The notes under the pieces: generated by a model | Database searches by the model: none | Seen by the model: the letters and a program-made list of their open reading frames with translations, nothing else | Told to the model about the DNA's origin: nothing | Shown here: piece by piece, positions 41,367 to 52,867 of the stretch | Layout of the letters: the number at the start of each line of letters is the position of its first letter | Numbering within the stretch: the first letter of the stretch is position 1 | DNA from: Holophagales bacterium | GTDB lineage: Bacteria; Acidobacteriota; Thermoanaerobaculia; Multivoradales; Multivoraceae | Assembly (NCBI GenBank): GCA_009837885.1 | Contig: VXSP01000031.1 | Span: forward strand, 62,001-126,000 | Length of the DNA stretch: 64,000 bases | Reading direction: 5' to 3' | Position numbers and translations under genes: made by a program

Positions 41367-43573
41367 GCCCCAGCTTGAGGACACCCTTCGGCCTGGGGCA
41401 AACCAAGCCGCGCCACTACCTGGAGATGGCCAGGGTGGCCTGGCGGAACCGGGACGAAGCGGGCTATGCGTGGCGCATCCTTCGCGACGGCGTCTGCGAC
41501 GGCTGCGCGCTGGGGACGTCGGGGCTGCGCGACTGGACGCTGGACGGAGTACACCTGTGCATGGTCCGGCTCGATCTGTTGCGGCTGAACACGATGCCGG
41601 CGCTCGACCCGGCGCTGCTCGGCGACGCCGAAGCTCTGGCCTCGCGCGGCTCCACGGCGTTGCGCGGCCTGGGGCGACTGGCCTGCCCGATGCTGCGTCG
41701 AGCCGGCGAGCCGGGTTTCGGGCGCATCTCCTGGCCCGAGGCGATCGACATCGCCGCCACCGGGCTGGCCGGAGTCCGCGAACGCGACCCCACGCGCGCG
41801 GCCTTCTTCCTGACCTCGCGCGGCATTCCGAACGAGACCTACTACGTGGCGCAGAAGGCCGCGCGGTTCTTCGGCACGCCGCACGTCGACACGGCCGCCC
41901 GCCTCTGTCACGCCGCCTCGACGATCGCCCTCAAGAGGGCCTACGGGTACGGGGCGGCAACGAACTCCTACACGGACTGGCTCGACGCCGACCTGATCGT
42001 GTTCTTCGGTTCGAACGTGCCGAACAACCAGCCGGTGACCGTCAAGTACCTCCACCATGCGGTCCGGCGAGGCGCCGAGATCGCGGTCGTCAACCCGTAT
42101 CGCGAACCGGGCCTCGAGCGCTACTGGGTGCCTTCGGTTCCCTCGAGCGCGGTGTTCGGCACCGACCTGGCGCGACACTGGTTCGCCGTCGACACGGGCG
42201 GGGACCTCGCCTTCCTGAACGGCACGATGAAAGCCCTGCTCGACCTCCCCGGAGGCGTTGCGCGCGACTTCGTCGACCGCTCCACCGAGGACTTCGCCGC
42301 TCTCGAAGCGGCCCTGGGAAAGGCCTCCTGGGAGGAACTGGAGAGTGCGAGCGGGGCGTCGAGAGCCGAGATGGAACGCTTCGCCGGGCTCCTCTGCGCC
42401 AGACCGAAGACCATCCTCGTCTGGTCCATGGGCCTGACCCAGCACCGCCACGGCGTCGACACCGTGCTCGCCATCTGCAACCTGGGACTCGTGCGCGGAC
42501 TCCCGGGTCTCCCCGGCGCCGGCCTGGTGCCGATTCGCGGCCACTCCGGGGTCCAGGGCGGGTCGGAAGTCGGCTGCGCACCGGTGTCGGAAACCGGGAT
42601 TCTCGACCACTGGGCCGAGGTCTGGGGCTTCGAACCGCCGCGCGGTCCCGGCCTCGCGGCCACCGGACAGATCGAAGCGGCCGCCGACGGGGACATCGAT
42701 GCGTTCTGGATAGCGGGCGGGAACTTCCTCGAAACGACTCCCGACCGGGAGCGCGTCGAACGCGCGCTGCACCGCCCGGCACTGCGAATCCACCAGGACG
42801 TCGTGCTGAACAGCGCGATGCTGGTCGAGCCGAGCGACACCGTGCTGCTGCTGCCGGCCACGACGCGCTACGAGATTCCCGGCGGCGTGACCGAAACGAC
42901 GACCGAGCGACGCATCGTCTTCTCGCCCTCGATTCGCCACGACGGCGCCGAAAGCCGAACGCTCGGCGAGTGCCGGCCGGAGTGGGAGGTGCTGTGCGAG
43001 GTCGTCTCCAGGGTCCGCCCCGAGCCGGCGGGCGCGCTCGACTTCGCGGACACGGCGGCGGTCCGGGCCGAGATCGCCCTGGTCGAACCCCGCTACGCCG
43101 GGATCGAGAAGCTGAAGCGAAAGGGCGACCAGTTCCAGTGGGGCGGCGCCCAACTGTTCGAGGACGGGCGCTTCGCCACGCCATCCGGCCGCGCCAGGTT
43201 CCATGCCGTCGAACCGCCGGCGGATCGGGAGCTGCTCGACGGTGAGCTCTTCCTGTCCACTCGCCGCGGGCGGCAGTTCAACTCCATGGTCCACGCCGGG
43301 CGGGATCCCCTGACCGGCCTCGAGCGCTCCGACCTGCTGATGAACGCGGAGGATGGACGTGCGCGCGACATCGCCGCCGGCCAGCGGGTCGTCGTCTCGT
43401 CGCCGGTGTCACGGATCGAGTTCGTGGCCCGCTTCGGGCAGATCAAGGCCGGCAACGTCGAAGCGCACTGGCCCGAGTGCATGGAGCTGCTGCCCTGGTC
43501 CCTGGACCCCGACTCCGGCGAGCCGGAGTACGGCGTCCGGGTACGGGTAGAACGAACGGAAGCCTCGGCGTGA
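41363..43573 (+). CDS. FdhF/YdeP-family molybdopterin oxidoreductase
   Basis: A 736-residue formate dehydrogenase-like alpha subunit. The N-terminus GLGQTKPRHYLEMARVAWRNRDEAGYAWRILRDGVCDGCALG and VHLCMVRL is the YdeP family hallmark, with Cys45 and Cys48. FFGSNVPNNQPVTVKYL and GGNFLETTPDRERVERAL contact the bis-MGD cofactor, and the C-terminal domain binds molybdopterin. The natural substrate of YdeP-type proteins is not firmly known. The GTG start overlaps the vapC stop, and its stop overlaps the fdhD GTG, so the four genes read as one coupled unit. Confidence 0.88.
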   Translation: MSPSLRTPFGLGQTKPRHYLEMARVAWRNRDEAGYAWRILRDGVCDGCALGTSGLRDWTLDGVHLCMVRLDLLRLNTMPALDPALLGDAEALASRGSTALRGLGRLACPMLRRAGEPGFGRISWPEAIDIAATGLAGVRERDPTRAAFFLTSRGIPNETYYVAQKAARFFGTPHVDTAARLCHAASTIALKRAYGYGAATNSYTDWLDADLIVFFGSNVPNNQPVTVKYLHHAVRRGAEIAVVNPYREPGLERYWVPSVPSSAVFGTDLARHWFAVDTGGDLAFLNGTMKALLDLPGGVARDFVDRSTEDFAALEAALGKASWEELESASGASRAEMERFAGLLCARPKTILVWSMGLTQHRHGVDTVLAICNLGLVRGLPGLPGAGLVPIRGHSGVQGGSEVGCAPVSETGILDHWAEVWGFEPPRGPGLAATGQIEAAADGDIDAFWIAGGNFLETTPDRERVERALHRPALRIHQDVVLNSAMLVEPSDTVLLLPATTRYEIPGGVTETTTERRIVFSPSIRHDGAESRTLGECRPEWEVLCEVVSRVRPEPAGALDFADTAAVRAEIALVEPRYAGIEKLKRKGDQFQWGGAQLFEDGRFATPSGRARFHAVEPPADRELLDGELFLSTRRGRQFNSMVHAGRDPLTGLERSDLLMNAEDGRARDIAAGQRVVVSSPVSRIEFVARFGQIKAGNVEAHWPECMELLPWSLDPDSGEPEYGVRVRVERTEASA

Positions 43574-44472
43574 AGCCGGCCGCACCCGAGACCTCAGCGG
43601 AGCGCAGCGCACTGGTCGAGCGCTCCGGCGACATCGGCCGCGACGTCGTAGCGGTCGAGGAACCGCTCGAGATCCGGGTCGACGGCGAGGCCGTCGTCGT
43701 GACGATGCGCAGCCCCGGCGCGGAGCGGGACCTCGCGCTCGGATACCTCCACGCCGAAGGGCTGATCGAGCAGATGGCCGACGTCGAGAACGTGACCGTC
43801 GGCGGAGCGCCGCGGCTGGACAATGCACTGCCGGCAGGCGCCGAGCCGAGCGTCCCCGGATCGATCGTCGATGTCCGGCTCTCGGCAAGGGGACGCCGGG
43901 CCGCAAGCCGCCGCGGCGAGACGAGGAAGCGGGAACGGGCCTTCCGCGTGACCAGCGCGTGTGGCGTCTGCGGCAAGCCCTCGCTCGAGGACCTGTGGGT
44001 GCGGCTGCCAGCGATCCGACCGCTCGACCTGGACCCGGACCACGAGCGACTCCTGGTTCAGCGACTGCCGGCGGCCATGCAGGAAGGTCAACCCCTCTTC
44101 AGCGACACCGGCGGCGTTCACGCGGCCGCCCTGTTCGAGGTCGCCGGCGGGCAGGCCGAACTGCTCTGGCTTCGCGAGGACATCGGACGCCACAACGCGG
44201 TCGACAAGGTCACAGGCAAGGCGCTGCGAGCGAACCGGCTGCCCCTGGACGACACGATCCTCGCGGTCAGCGGCCGCCTCGGTTTCGAGATCGTGCAGAA
44301 GGCGGCGGTGGCCGGCATCCCGGTGCTTGCCGCGGTCGGCGCGCCGTCGAGTCTGGCCCTGGACATCGCCCACCTGGCCGGCATCCGCGTCTACGCCTTC
44401 GTCGCCGCCGACCGCAGCAATCTCTATCCCGCAGCACCGGTCGAAGCGCGGCGACTGGACGGTTCCGATTGA
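43570..44472 (+). CDS. fdhD: FdhD sulfurtransferase for formate dehydrogenase maturation
   Basis: A 300-residue FdhD. The sulfur-relay cysteines are C131 and C134 in TSACGVCGK. REDIGRHNAVDKVTGKAL and SGRLGFEIVQKAAVAGIPVLAAVGAPSSLA are conserved blocks. It transfers sulfur from a cysteine desulfurase to the Mo-bisPGD cofactor of the upstream YdeP-like enzyme. The GTG start forms GTGA with the oxidoreductase stop. A leading ETSAERSALVERSGDIG region is poorly conserved. Confidence 0.92.
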   Translation: MKPAAPETSAERSALVERSGDIGRDVVAVEEPLEIRVDGEAVVVTMRSPGAERDLALGYLHAEGLIEQMADVENVTVGGAPRLDNALPAGAEPSVPGSIVDVRLSARGRRAASRRGETRKRERAFRVTSACGVCGKPSLEDLWVRLPAIRPLDLDPDHERLLVQRLPAAMQEGQPLFSDTGGVHAAALFEVAGGQAELLWLREDIGRHNAVDKVTGKALRANRLPLDDTILAVSGRLGFEIVQKAAVAGIPVLAAVGAPSSLALDIAHLAGIRVYAFVAADRSNLYPAAPVEARRLDGSD

Positions 44473-44511
44473 CGAGTCCGAGCACTGGGCATAGGTTGCC
44501 CCTGAAAGCGG

Positions 44512-46005
<1,494 letters not shown>

Positions 46006-46041
46006 CCGCGGACCGCTCGCCCAAGACCCAAGACTGCCCTC

Positions 46042-46995
46042 TTGATCTCGCTGCTGCTGATCGTTCTCGGCATCGCCGTGCTCTGGGCCGGCGGCGAGAT
46101 CCTCGTACGCTCCGTGACCGGCCTGGCCGCCGTTCTCCGCGTCAGTCCGACGGTGATCGGGCTGACCGTCGTCGCCTTCGGCACCTCGGCGCCGGAACTC
46201 GGCGTGGCGATAACCGCCGCGCTGCGGGACTCCGCCGGGCTGGTCTACGGCAACGTGGTCGGCTCGAACATCGCCAACGTCGGCCTGATCCTCGGCATCT
46301 CGGCGCTCGTGGTGCCTCTGCACAACCACAGCGACGGCGCCGAACGCCAGGCGATCCGCTTGGTCCGCCGCGAGCTGCCCTTCATGCTCGCCACTTCCCT
46401 GCTCGTCCTGACCTTCACCGCCTTCGGCCGCCTGGGCCGGTTCGAGGGCGTGGTGCTGCTCGCGCTGATGGCGTACTTCCTCGTCGTCCTGGTCCGCAAT
46501 GGCGACACCGAAACGGCCGATCCTCAGGGCGTCAGCACGATCAAGTCCGTCCTTGGCACTCTGGTCGGACTCGCGCTACTCGCCCTCGGCGCGGCCGAAC
46601 TCCTGGTACCCGCGGCGAAGGAACTGGCGCTGGATCTCGGCGTCAGCGAGAAGGTCGTCGGACTCACGGTCGTGGCCTTCGGCACCAGCGTGCCCGAACT
46701 CGCCGCCTGCCTGGTGGCGGCCTACCGGAATCAACACGGCATCGTGTTGGGCAACATCGTCGGCTCGAACGTGTTCAACATCCTGCTCGTCCTGCCGGCC
46801 GCGATCCTCATCCGCCCCTTCGAAACCACCTTCCTCGCCGAGGGCCTGGACGCCTCGGTCATGCTCTTCTTCAGCCTCCTCATGTTCCTCGCCGTCTACC
46901 TGCTGCGACACGGCCGCAGCATCGGAAGGACCTGGGGCACGCTGCTCGTGGCAGCCTATGGGGGCTACGTGGCCTGGCTCTTCAGCAAGCTATGA
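46042..46995 (+). CDS. Calcium/sodium antiporter (YrbG/CaCA family)
   Basis: A 317-residue membrane exchanger with the two inverted alpha repeats: [20 protein letters not shown] with [16 protein letters not shown], and [20 protein letters not shown] with [16 protein letters not shown]. The two Glu residues of TSxPEL coordinate Ca. About ten helices. Starts at TTG 46042. The stop is overlapped by the gcvP ATG (ATGA). Confidence 0.9.
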   Translation: MISLLLIVLGIAVLWAGGEILVRSVTGLAAVLRVSPTVIGLTVVAFGTSAPELGVAITAALRDSAGLVYGNVVGSNIANVGLILGISALVVPLHNHSDGAERQAIRLVRRELPFMLATSLLVLTFTAFGRLGRFEGVVLLALMAYFLVVLVRNGDTETADPQGVSTIKSVLGTLVGLALLALGAAELLVPAAKELALDLGVSEKVVGLTVVAFGTSVPELAACLVAAYRNQHGIVLGNIVGSNVFNILLVLPAAILIRPFETTFLAEGLDASVMLFFSLLMFLAVYLLRHGRSIGRTWGTLLVAAYGGYVAWLFSKL

Positions 46996-49970
46996 CGCAG
47001 CAAACCATGACACCGGCCGAATCCACCGCAAGCGGCGCCCTGCCCTTCGCCGACCGCCACATCGGCCCCCGTGCCGCCGAGATCGAGCAGATGCTCGAGG
47101 CGCTGGGTCAGTCCTCGCTCGCGAGCCTGATCGACGCCGCCGTACCGGCCGCGATCCGCGGCGACACTTCCGCCCGCGACATTGCCACCGGCGGCCTCGA
47201 ACTGCCGCCGCCGGCTTCCGAAGCCGCGACGCTGGTCGAACTCGACGAGATCGCCGCCGGCAACCAGGTGCTGCGCAGCTTCATCGGCATGGGCTACCAC
47301 GGCTGCGTGACGCCGCCGGTCATCCAGCGCAACGTCCTCGAGAACCCTGGCTGGTACACGGCCTATACGCCGTATCAGCCGGAGATCTCCCAGGGCCGGC
47401 TGGAGGCGCTGCTCAACTTCCAGACGATGATCGCCAGCCTCACCGGCCTCGAGGTGGCGAACGCCTCCCTGCTCGACGAGCCGACCGCCGCGGCCGAAGC
47501 GATGACGCTGTGCTGGGCCGAGAAGCGGCGCCAGGGACGGTTCTTCGTGTCGGAGGGCTGTCACCCGCAGACGATCGAGGTGGTCCGGACCCGCGCCCAG
47601 CCGCTCGGCATCGAGGTCGAGGTCGGCGATCACGAAGACCTGGGCCCGGAGGGGGACCTGGACCCGGAAGGCGTGTTCGCGGCCCTGGTCCAGCAACCGG
47701 CCACCGACGGCAGCGTTCATGACTACCGGGGGCTGGCCGAACGGATGCGCGAAGCCGGCGGCATGACGATCGCCGCCGCCGATCCTCTCGCCCTCTGCCT
47801 GCTCGAGGCCCCCGGCGCCTGGGGCGCCGACGTCGCGGTCGGCAGTACCCAGCGCTTCGGCCTGCCGATGGGGTTCGGCGGACCGCACGCCGCCTACATC
47901 GCCGTACGCGACCGGCTGAAGCGGCGGCTGCCGGGCCGCCTGGTCGGCGTCACCCACGACGACGATCACCGGCCGGCGCTGCGCCTGGCGCTCCAGACCC
48001 GGGAACAGCACATCCGCCGCGACCGCGCCACCAGCAACATCTGCACCGCCCAGGTGCTGCCGGCGGTGATCGCGAGCTTCTACGCCGTCTACCACGGTCC
48101 GGAAGGGCTCGAATCGATCGCCGGAGCGGTCCACCGCCGCGCCGCACGTCTTGCCGAACGCCTGCGCTCCCTCGGCTTCACGCTTCGCTCCGGCACGTTC
48201 TTCGACACGGTGACGGCCGAAGTCGGCAGTGTCGCGGAGGAACGCCAGGTGCTCGCGGCGGCCCGGCGCCGCAAGCTGAACCTGCGGGAGTGGGGCTCGG
48301 GCGCCATCTCGGTCGCCTGCGATGAAACGACGACCGACTACGACATCGAGTCGGTGCTCGCGGCGTTCGCCGAAGTCGGCGCGACCGTTCCGGCCGACGA
48401 GTCTCCGGCCGGCGAGACGGAGCCCCTGCCGGCCGCGCTGCGCCGCACCACGCCCTGCCTCGATCATCCGGTGTTCAGCAGCTACCGGTCCGAGACGGAG
48501 CTGCTCCGCTACCTGCACCGGCTGGAAGCGCGTGACCTGTCGCTGACCACGTCCATGATCCCGCTCGGGTCGTGCACGATGAAGCTGAACGGGACGGCGG
48601 AGATGATGCCGATCACCTGGCGTGGATTCGCCCACATGCATCCCTACGCCCCCGAAGACCAGACGACGGGCTACCGGAGACTCTGCGGCGACCTGGAAGG
48701 CTGGCTGGCGGACATCACGGGCTTCTCCGCCGTTTCCCTGCAGCCGAACGCCGGTTCCCAGGGAGAGTACGCCGGTCTGCTCGCGATCCGGAGCTACCAC
48801 GAGAGCCGCGGCGAGGGAGCCCGCAACGTCTGCCTCATCCCCACCTCCGCTCACGGCACGAACCCCGCCAGCGCCGTGCTGGCCGGGCTGAAGGTCGCGC
48901 CGGTCGCCTGCGACGAGGAGGGCAACATCGATCTCGACGACCTGCGCGCCCGCGCGGAAGCCCACAGCGAAGACCTCGCGGCGCTGATGGTCACCTACCC
49001 GTCAACCCATGGCGTGTTCGAGGAGGCGATCCGCGAGATCTGCGCCATCGTTCACGACCGCGGCGGGCAGATCTACCTCGACGGCGCAAACATGAACGCC
49101 CAGGTCGGCGTCTGCCGGCCCGGCGAGTACGGCGCCGACGTTTGTCACCTGAACCTGCACAAGACGTTCTGCATCCCCCACGGCGGCGGCGGTCCGGGCA
49201 TGGGTCCGATCGCGGTCGCCGCCCATCTCGCGCCCTTCCTGCCACGGCACCCCCTCGCGTCGATCGGGCAGTCGGACAGTGCCGGCAGCCAGGGAGACGG
49301 GGCGGTTGGCGCGGTGAGCGCGGCGCCCGTCGGCAGCGGCTCGATCCTGCCCATCTCCTGGGCCTACATTCGCATGATGGGCGCCGCCGGGCTGCGCCAC
49401 GCCACGGAAGTCGCGATCCTGAACGCGAACTACATCGCCCGCCGGCTCGAAACCCACTACCCCGTCCTGTACCGCGGCGCCGGCGGCCTGGTGGCTCACG
49501 AGTGCATCCTCGATCTGCGCGGCTTCAAGGCCTCGGGCGTGGAGGTCGACGATGTCGCCAAGCGACTCATCGACTACGGGTTCCACGCCCCGACCATGTC
49601 CTTCCCGGTCGCCGGCACGCTGATGGTCGAGCCGACCGAGAGCGAGTCGAAGGCCGAGCTCGACCGCTTCTGCGACGCGATGATCGCGATCCGCGCCGAG
49701 ATCGCGGCGGTGGAACGCGGCGACATCGAGATCAAGGACAGCCCGCTGCGCGGCGCGCCGCACACCGCGGCGGCGATCAGCGCCGACGAGTGGAACCGTT
49801 CCTACTCCCGCCGGCAGGCGGCGTTCCCGGCCCCGTGGAACGACGAACACAAGTACTGGCCTCCGGTCGGCCGGGTCGACAACGCCCACGGCGACCGCCA
49901 CCTGATCTGCACCTGCGTCGGCATGGAGCCCTTCGAGGCGATCGGCGCCAGGGGCGCCTTCGCCCGCTGA
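46992..49970 (+). CDS. gcvP: Glycine dehydrogenase (decarboxylating), P-protein
   Basis: A 992-residue full-length homodimeric P-protein. N-terminal half starts [21 protein letters not shown], and the C-terminal half contains [23 protein letters not shown] with the PLP lysine K724. It decarboxylates glycine and loads the aminomethyl group on H-protein. No gcvT, gcvH or gcvL lies nearby, so those parts are encoded elsewhere. It is translationally coupled to the antiporter, an uncommon partner. Confidence 0.96.
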   Translation: MTQQTMTPAESTASGALPFADRHIGPRAAEIEQMLEALGQSSLASLIDAAVPAAIRGDTSARDIATGGLELPPPASEAATLVELDEIAAGNQVLRSFIGMGYHGCVTPPVIQRNVLENPGWYTAYTPYQPEISQGRLEALLNFQTMIASLTGLEVANASLLDEPTAAAEAMTLCWAEKRRQGRFFVSEGCHPQTIEVVRTRAQPLGIEVEVGDHEDLGPEGDLDPEGVFAALVQQPATDGSVHDYRGLAERMREAGGMTIAAADPLALCLLEAPGAWGADVAVGSTQRFGLPMGFGGPHAAYIAVRDRLKRRLPGRLVGVTHDDDHRPALRLALQTREQHIRRDRATSNICTAQVLPAVIASFYAVYHGPEGLESIAGAVHRRAARLAERLRSLGFTLRSGTFFDTVTAEVGSVAEERQVLAAARRRKLNLREWGSGAISVACDETTTDYDIESVLAAFAEVGATVPADESPAGETEPLPAALRRTTPCLDHPVFSSYRSETELLRYLHRLEARDLSLTTSMIPLGSCTMKLNGTAEMMPITWRGFAHMHPYAPEDQTTGYRRLCGDLEGWLADITGFSAVSLQPNAGSQGEYAGLLAIRSYHESRGEGARNVCLIPTSAHGTNPASAVLAGLKVAPVACDEEGNIDLDDLRARAEAHSEDLAALMVTYPSTHGVFEEAIREICAIVHDRGGQIYLDGANMNAQVGVCRPGEYGADVCHLNLHKTFCIPHGGGGPGMGPIAVAAHLAPFLPRHPLASIGQSDSAGSQGDGAVGAVSAAPVGSGSILPISWAYIRMMGAAGLRHATEVAILNANYIARRLETHYPVLYRGAGGLVAHECILDLRGFKASGVEVDDVAKRLIDYGFHAPTMSFPVAGTLMVEPTESESKAELDRFCDAMIAIRAEIAAVERGDIEIKDSPLRGAPHTAAAISADEWNRSYSRRQAAFPAPWNDEHKYWPPVGRVDNAHGDRHLICTCVGMEPFEAIGARGAFAR

Positions 49971-49986
49971 CCCTAGCCAGGCCTTA

Positions 49987-52095
49987 CTAGCCGGCCGGCC
50001 GGCAGGAGTCGGCGAACGCCGCCGGATCGGCCAGAGCCCCGAGTTCGTCCGCACCCTTCGAGTAGCGGTACACCTCGCCCGTCTCCGTGTCGGTGATCGA
50101 GATCTCGAACGGCTGGGTCGTCGCCGAGGCGGCGTACACCCAGTGATGGCCGTTGATCGAGCAGCCGTCCAGCACCTTGACCAGCATCTCCCAATTGTCC
50201 CGGTCGAAGAAGCTGAACAGGCCCGAGTCGTTCGTGCCCGCGTGGACCACCCGGGCCGTGTTCGACGCGCCGTCGGCGCCCTGCCACTCCACCTCGATCT
50301 CGAAACGCGAGTCCTGGAGGCAGGCCGTCTCCGGGCCCGGCACGCAGCTTCCCGCCGGCGACGCGGCGTCCACCCGGAACATCCGCGACGACGTCGACTC
50401 GGCGCCCGCGCCCTCGACGGTGAGCGTCGCGCGGTAGAAGCCGGGCGACGACCAGGTGTGCGTGACGCTCTTGCCCGACGGCGTCCTGCCGCCGATCTCG
50501 AAGTCCCAGGAGCGCCGGGCGACGGTGCCTGAACTCGTGTCGGTGAAGGTGGCGTCCTCGCCGGTCCGGGCGCTGCACAGGCCGTCTTCGCAGGGCATGT
50601 CGACGCTGAACGACGCCACCGGCGGGACCGGCGGCGGAGGCGGAGGCTCGGGCTCCGGTTCGGGTTCCGGCTCCGGCGCAGGGGCGCCACCGCCGAAAGA
50701 CGGCGGCACGAACACCGCGGGATACAGGAACCTGACCCCGTTCACGTCGTCGGTTCCCAAACCGGTGTTGACCCCATCCATGGTAAACAAAGGCCTCATG
50801 ATGGCGCCACTATCATCCGAATGATCAAGACCAAGCGCGTGACCGACTTCGTGGGTCATGACCTTCACGAAGTCGTTGAACGCGCCCTCAGTGGAACAAC
50901 GCAGCGTCTCAAAACTGTCGGGAGGACAGCGTAGACTAGAGAGTTCCAGGTAGGCCGTAAGCAATGTGTAAGTCTTGATTGTCACCTGATCGGTGGTCGA
51001 AGCCATCACGTTCGTGCCTGGAATCGTGTGCTCTTGAGGGCCTGGAAGCAACGCACCGTGGGGTCTACGCAGGGAAATGTCCTCGTATCCGTCGCAAAGA
51101 TCAGACACACTAGCGATCGCCAGAACCCCGTCGGCGCCATGTCCTACATCAAGCCATATCTCCGCGAGGTTCGGATCTCTTCCCCATGATGGCGGAATGT
51201 CGCGCCCGACATGGCTCGCAGCGAACGACACGCCTGGAGCCGCTCGGTTCCAGGCGCCTATCGCGGACCTGATGCCCCTCATTACATCAGCCACCTCCGT
51301 GGCCTCGTCGGCGTCATCGTCGGTCAGCGCATCTCGCTGAACGCCGTAGATTCTGAAGGTTATCGTTCGACCGAGGTCGAAGTCCCTCCACCTCGGCGCC
51401 ATGTAGTTTTTCTTGCGACCTCCCACCGATTCGGGGCCGTCAGGTTTGAAGGTCCGTTCCCCAAGGCAAAAGTGGTTGCTGGCCCGGCCGAAGAGGACGT
51501 ACGGCGACGCGACGGACCGCGGCCCATCCGCCGGGCCGGCCACAAGGTAGTCGGCCCGGCTCTCGCGGCCCGCGGCCCGGTCCTCGAGCCAGCGCCGGAA
51601 CCGGGCGCTGTCCCGCACCGAGCCCTCTTCGGCGACCTGGCCGGAGGCCAGGTGCGGCGCGTCGCGCACGAGGATCCTCCGGCCCCGCTGCGACGCCTCG
51701 AAAAAGATGCCGAGCCCCAGGCCGACGGTACGGTACACGTCCTCGTCCTTCTCCAGAAAGAGCAGCACGCGGTTCCCTTCGGAGAGCATCGGCAAGCCGG
51801 CCAGGAATTCGCGCATCCCGCCCTCCACTCCCCCAGGCTGACGGACGGTCACGGCGCTCCCGGGCAGCCGGCCCTTCAGCACCGTCTCCACGCGCACCTG
51901 CGCGTCGGTGACCAGGCGGCCGTCGAGCCTGGCCGACGCCGTGCCCGTGACCTCGCCCCAGACGATGAGCTGCGCATGCCGGAGCATGTCCTCGTCGCTC
52001 TGCATCACGTAGACGATCGACCCCGCCGGCGCCGCAAGCAACGCCGCCAGCGCGACCAGCCCGAAGAACGACCTCGTTCCCGCAAACGACCTCAT
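49987..52095 (-). CDS. Secreted matrixin-like metzincin protease with PKD domain (array copy 1)
   Basis: A 702-residue exported protein. The signal peptide is FFGLVALAALLAAPAGS. An N-domain (about 28-190) of the LIVWGEVTG ... TVRQPGG ... GIFF type follows. The catalytic domain has HEVGHALGLDH at 415-425 and Met-turn GAIMRP. Then comes a Pro-Glu/polyproline linker (about 468-486), a PKD domain (VASFSVDMPC to RMFRV) and a C-terminal beta module (SRFEIEVEW ... DSGLFSFFDRDNWEMLVKVLDGC). Its N-terminal part is nearly identical to copy 2 and its C-terminal part to copies 3 and 4. Likely degrades external protein. A conserved upstream element lies at 52123-52164. Confidence 0.88.
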   Translation of the reverse strand: MRSFAGTRSFFGLVALAALLAAPAGSIVYVMQSDEDMLRHAQLIVWGEVTGTASARLDGRLVTDAQVRVETVLKGRLPGSAVTVRQPGGVEGGMREFLAGLPMLSEGNRVLLFLEKDEDVYRTVGLGLGIFFEASQRGRRILVRDAPHLASGQVAEEGSVRDSARFRRWLEDRAAGRESRADYLVAGPADGPRSVASPYVLFGRASNHFCLGERTFKPDGPESVGGRKKNYMAPRWRDFDLGRTITFRIYGVQRDALTDDDADEATEVADVMRGIRSAIGAWNRAAPGVSFAASHVGRDIPPSWGRDPNLAEIWLDVGHGADGVLAIASVSDLCDGYEDISLRRPHGALLPGPQEHTIPGTNVMASTTDQVTIKTYTLLTAYLELSSLRCPPDSFETLRCSTEGAFNDFVKVMTHEVGHALGLDHSDDSGAIMRPLFTMDGVNTGLGTDDVNGVRFLYPAVFVPPSFGGGAPAPEPEPEPEPEPPPPPPVPPVASFSVDMPCEDGLCSARTGEDATFTDTSSGTVARRSWDFEIGGRTPSGKSVTHTWSSPGFYRATLTVEGAGAESTSSRMFRVDAASPAGSCVPGPETACLQDSRFEIEVEWQGADGASNTARVVHAGTNDSGLFSFFDRDNWEMLVKVLDGCSINGHHWVYAASATTQPFEISITDTETGEVYRYSKGADELGALADPAAFADSCRPAG

Positions 52096-52122
52096 CCGCC
52101 TGTACCTCCTCCGGGAAAGCTT

Positions 52123-52164
52123 TTACAACAGGGCGGCGGCCTGCGCATCTCCCGTTTGGGAGGT
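52123..52164 (-). promoter_or_regulatory. Conserved upstream element of metzincin copy 1
   Basis: In reading direction: inverted repeat CTCCC-AAAC-GGGAG, running into GGGAGATGCGCAGGCC (complement of 52138-52153), seven bases, then TGTTGTAA, 27 bases before the ATG and ahead of a GGAGGAGG ribosome site. The same layout occurs at copies 2, 3 and 4. Confidence 0.75.
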
Positions 52165-52244
52165 TCCGAGGCCGAGAAGGAGACGGGGGCGCCTGGACCG
52201 CCGCAAACCCGACGCCCACCACCCCGGGAGACGCGGTGAACGGC

Positions 52245-52454
52245 TCAGGCTCGTTCGAACTCCTGCCTGCTGATCCCGAGGTCTCGCAGAATTGCCCGCA
52301 CGGTGCCTGCCCGGAGGTCGCGGCTTCCCCAGTTCGGGATCGTCGTGCGCACTCGCGTCGATCGCCGGATCCAGATCTCGTGGCTCCCGCGCCCCCTACG
52401 GTCCAGCTCGCAGTCGAGGCGCCGGAGCCTTCGCGTCAATTCGCGGTACGTCAA
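52245..52454 (-). CDS. hicA: HicA-family toxin (second locus)
   Basis: A 69-residue HicA: MTYRELTRRLRRLDCELDRRGRGSHEIWIRRSTRVRTTIPNW, with the catalytic His25 in GSHEIW, and AGTVRAILRDLGISRQEF at the end. Here hicB comes first and hicA second, the reverse of the locus at 5.3-6.0 kb. The ATG overlaps the hicB stop by 4 bases. Lies between protease copies 1 and 2. Confidence 0.92.
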   Translation of the reverse strand: MTYRELTRRLRRLDCELDRRGRGSHEIWIRRSTRVRTTIPNWGSRDLRAGTVRAILRDLGISRQEFERA

Positions 52455-52714
52455 ACGGCGACCATGACCTCGCCGACTCCGCGTTGCCCGCCAACGTCCA
52501 CCGCCGCGGCAGCGACTTCGGGAGGGAGCGGATCGCCATGAGCGCGGTGAGACTCGATGAACGCCGCAGTGACGCTTTGCAGGTTCTCCAGCGCAAGGGC
52601 AGCGGTCTTCCCCCAGGCCCGGCAGCCGGGCAACGCGGGCACCTCCGCAAGGTACATGCCCTCCGTCTCTTCCGACGGTTCCTTGAGGACGAACTCAAGC
52701 CTGTACAGTTTCAT
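52451..52714 (-). CDS. hicB: HicB-family antitoxin (second locus)
   Basis: An 87-residue HicB: LEFVLKEPSEETEGMYLAEVPALPGCRAWGKTAALALENLQSVTAAFIESHRAHGDPLP. This is the short HicB form without a DNA-binding tail, unlike the first locus. GGAGGG lies 8 bases before the ATG. It is the upstream gene of a coupled hicB-hicA pair. Confidence 0.92.
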   Translation of the reverse strand: MKLYRLEFVLKEPSEETEGMYLAEVPALPGCRAWGKTAALALENLQSVTAAFIESHRAHGDPLPPEVAAAAVDVGGQRGVGEVMVAV

Positions 52715-52840
52715 TGGCGACCCTCCTTGACGACCGCTCGGAACTCCCCGACGGCCTTCGCCGGCCCTGGTCTTCCCGATGAGCGGAGGCGCGTCTTCGA
52801 GTTCACGCTCCCATTCTAGTGCGCCCGCAGGTGCGCCAGA

Positions 52841-52857
52841 CGCCCTCGTTTCGGGCG
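52841..52857 (-). terminator. Hairpin after metzincin copy 2
   Basis: CGCCC-GAAACGA-GGGCG (reading direction), 10 bases after the stop of copy 2 and identical to the hairpin after copy 3 at 55407-55423. The stem is short and no T-run follows, so terminator function is uncertain. Confidence 0.35.
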
Positions 52858-52867
52858 AGAACCAGCC

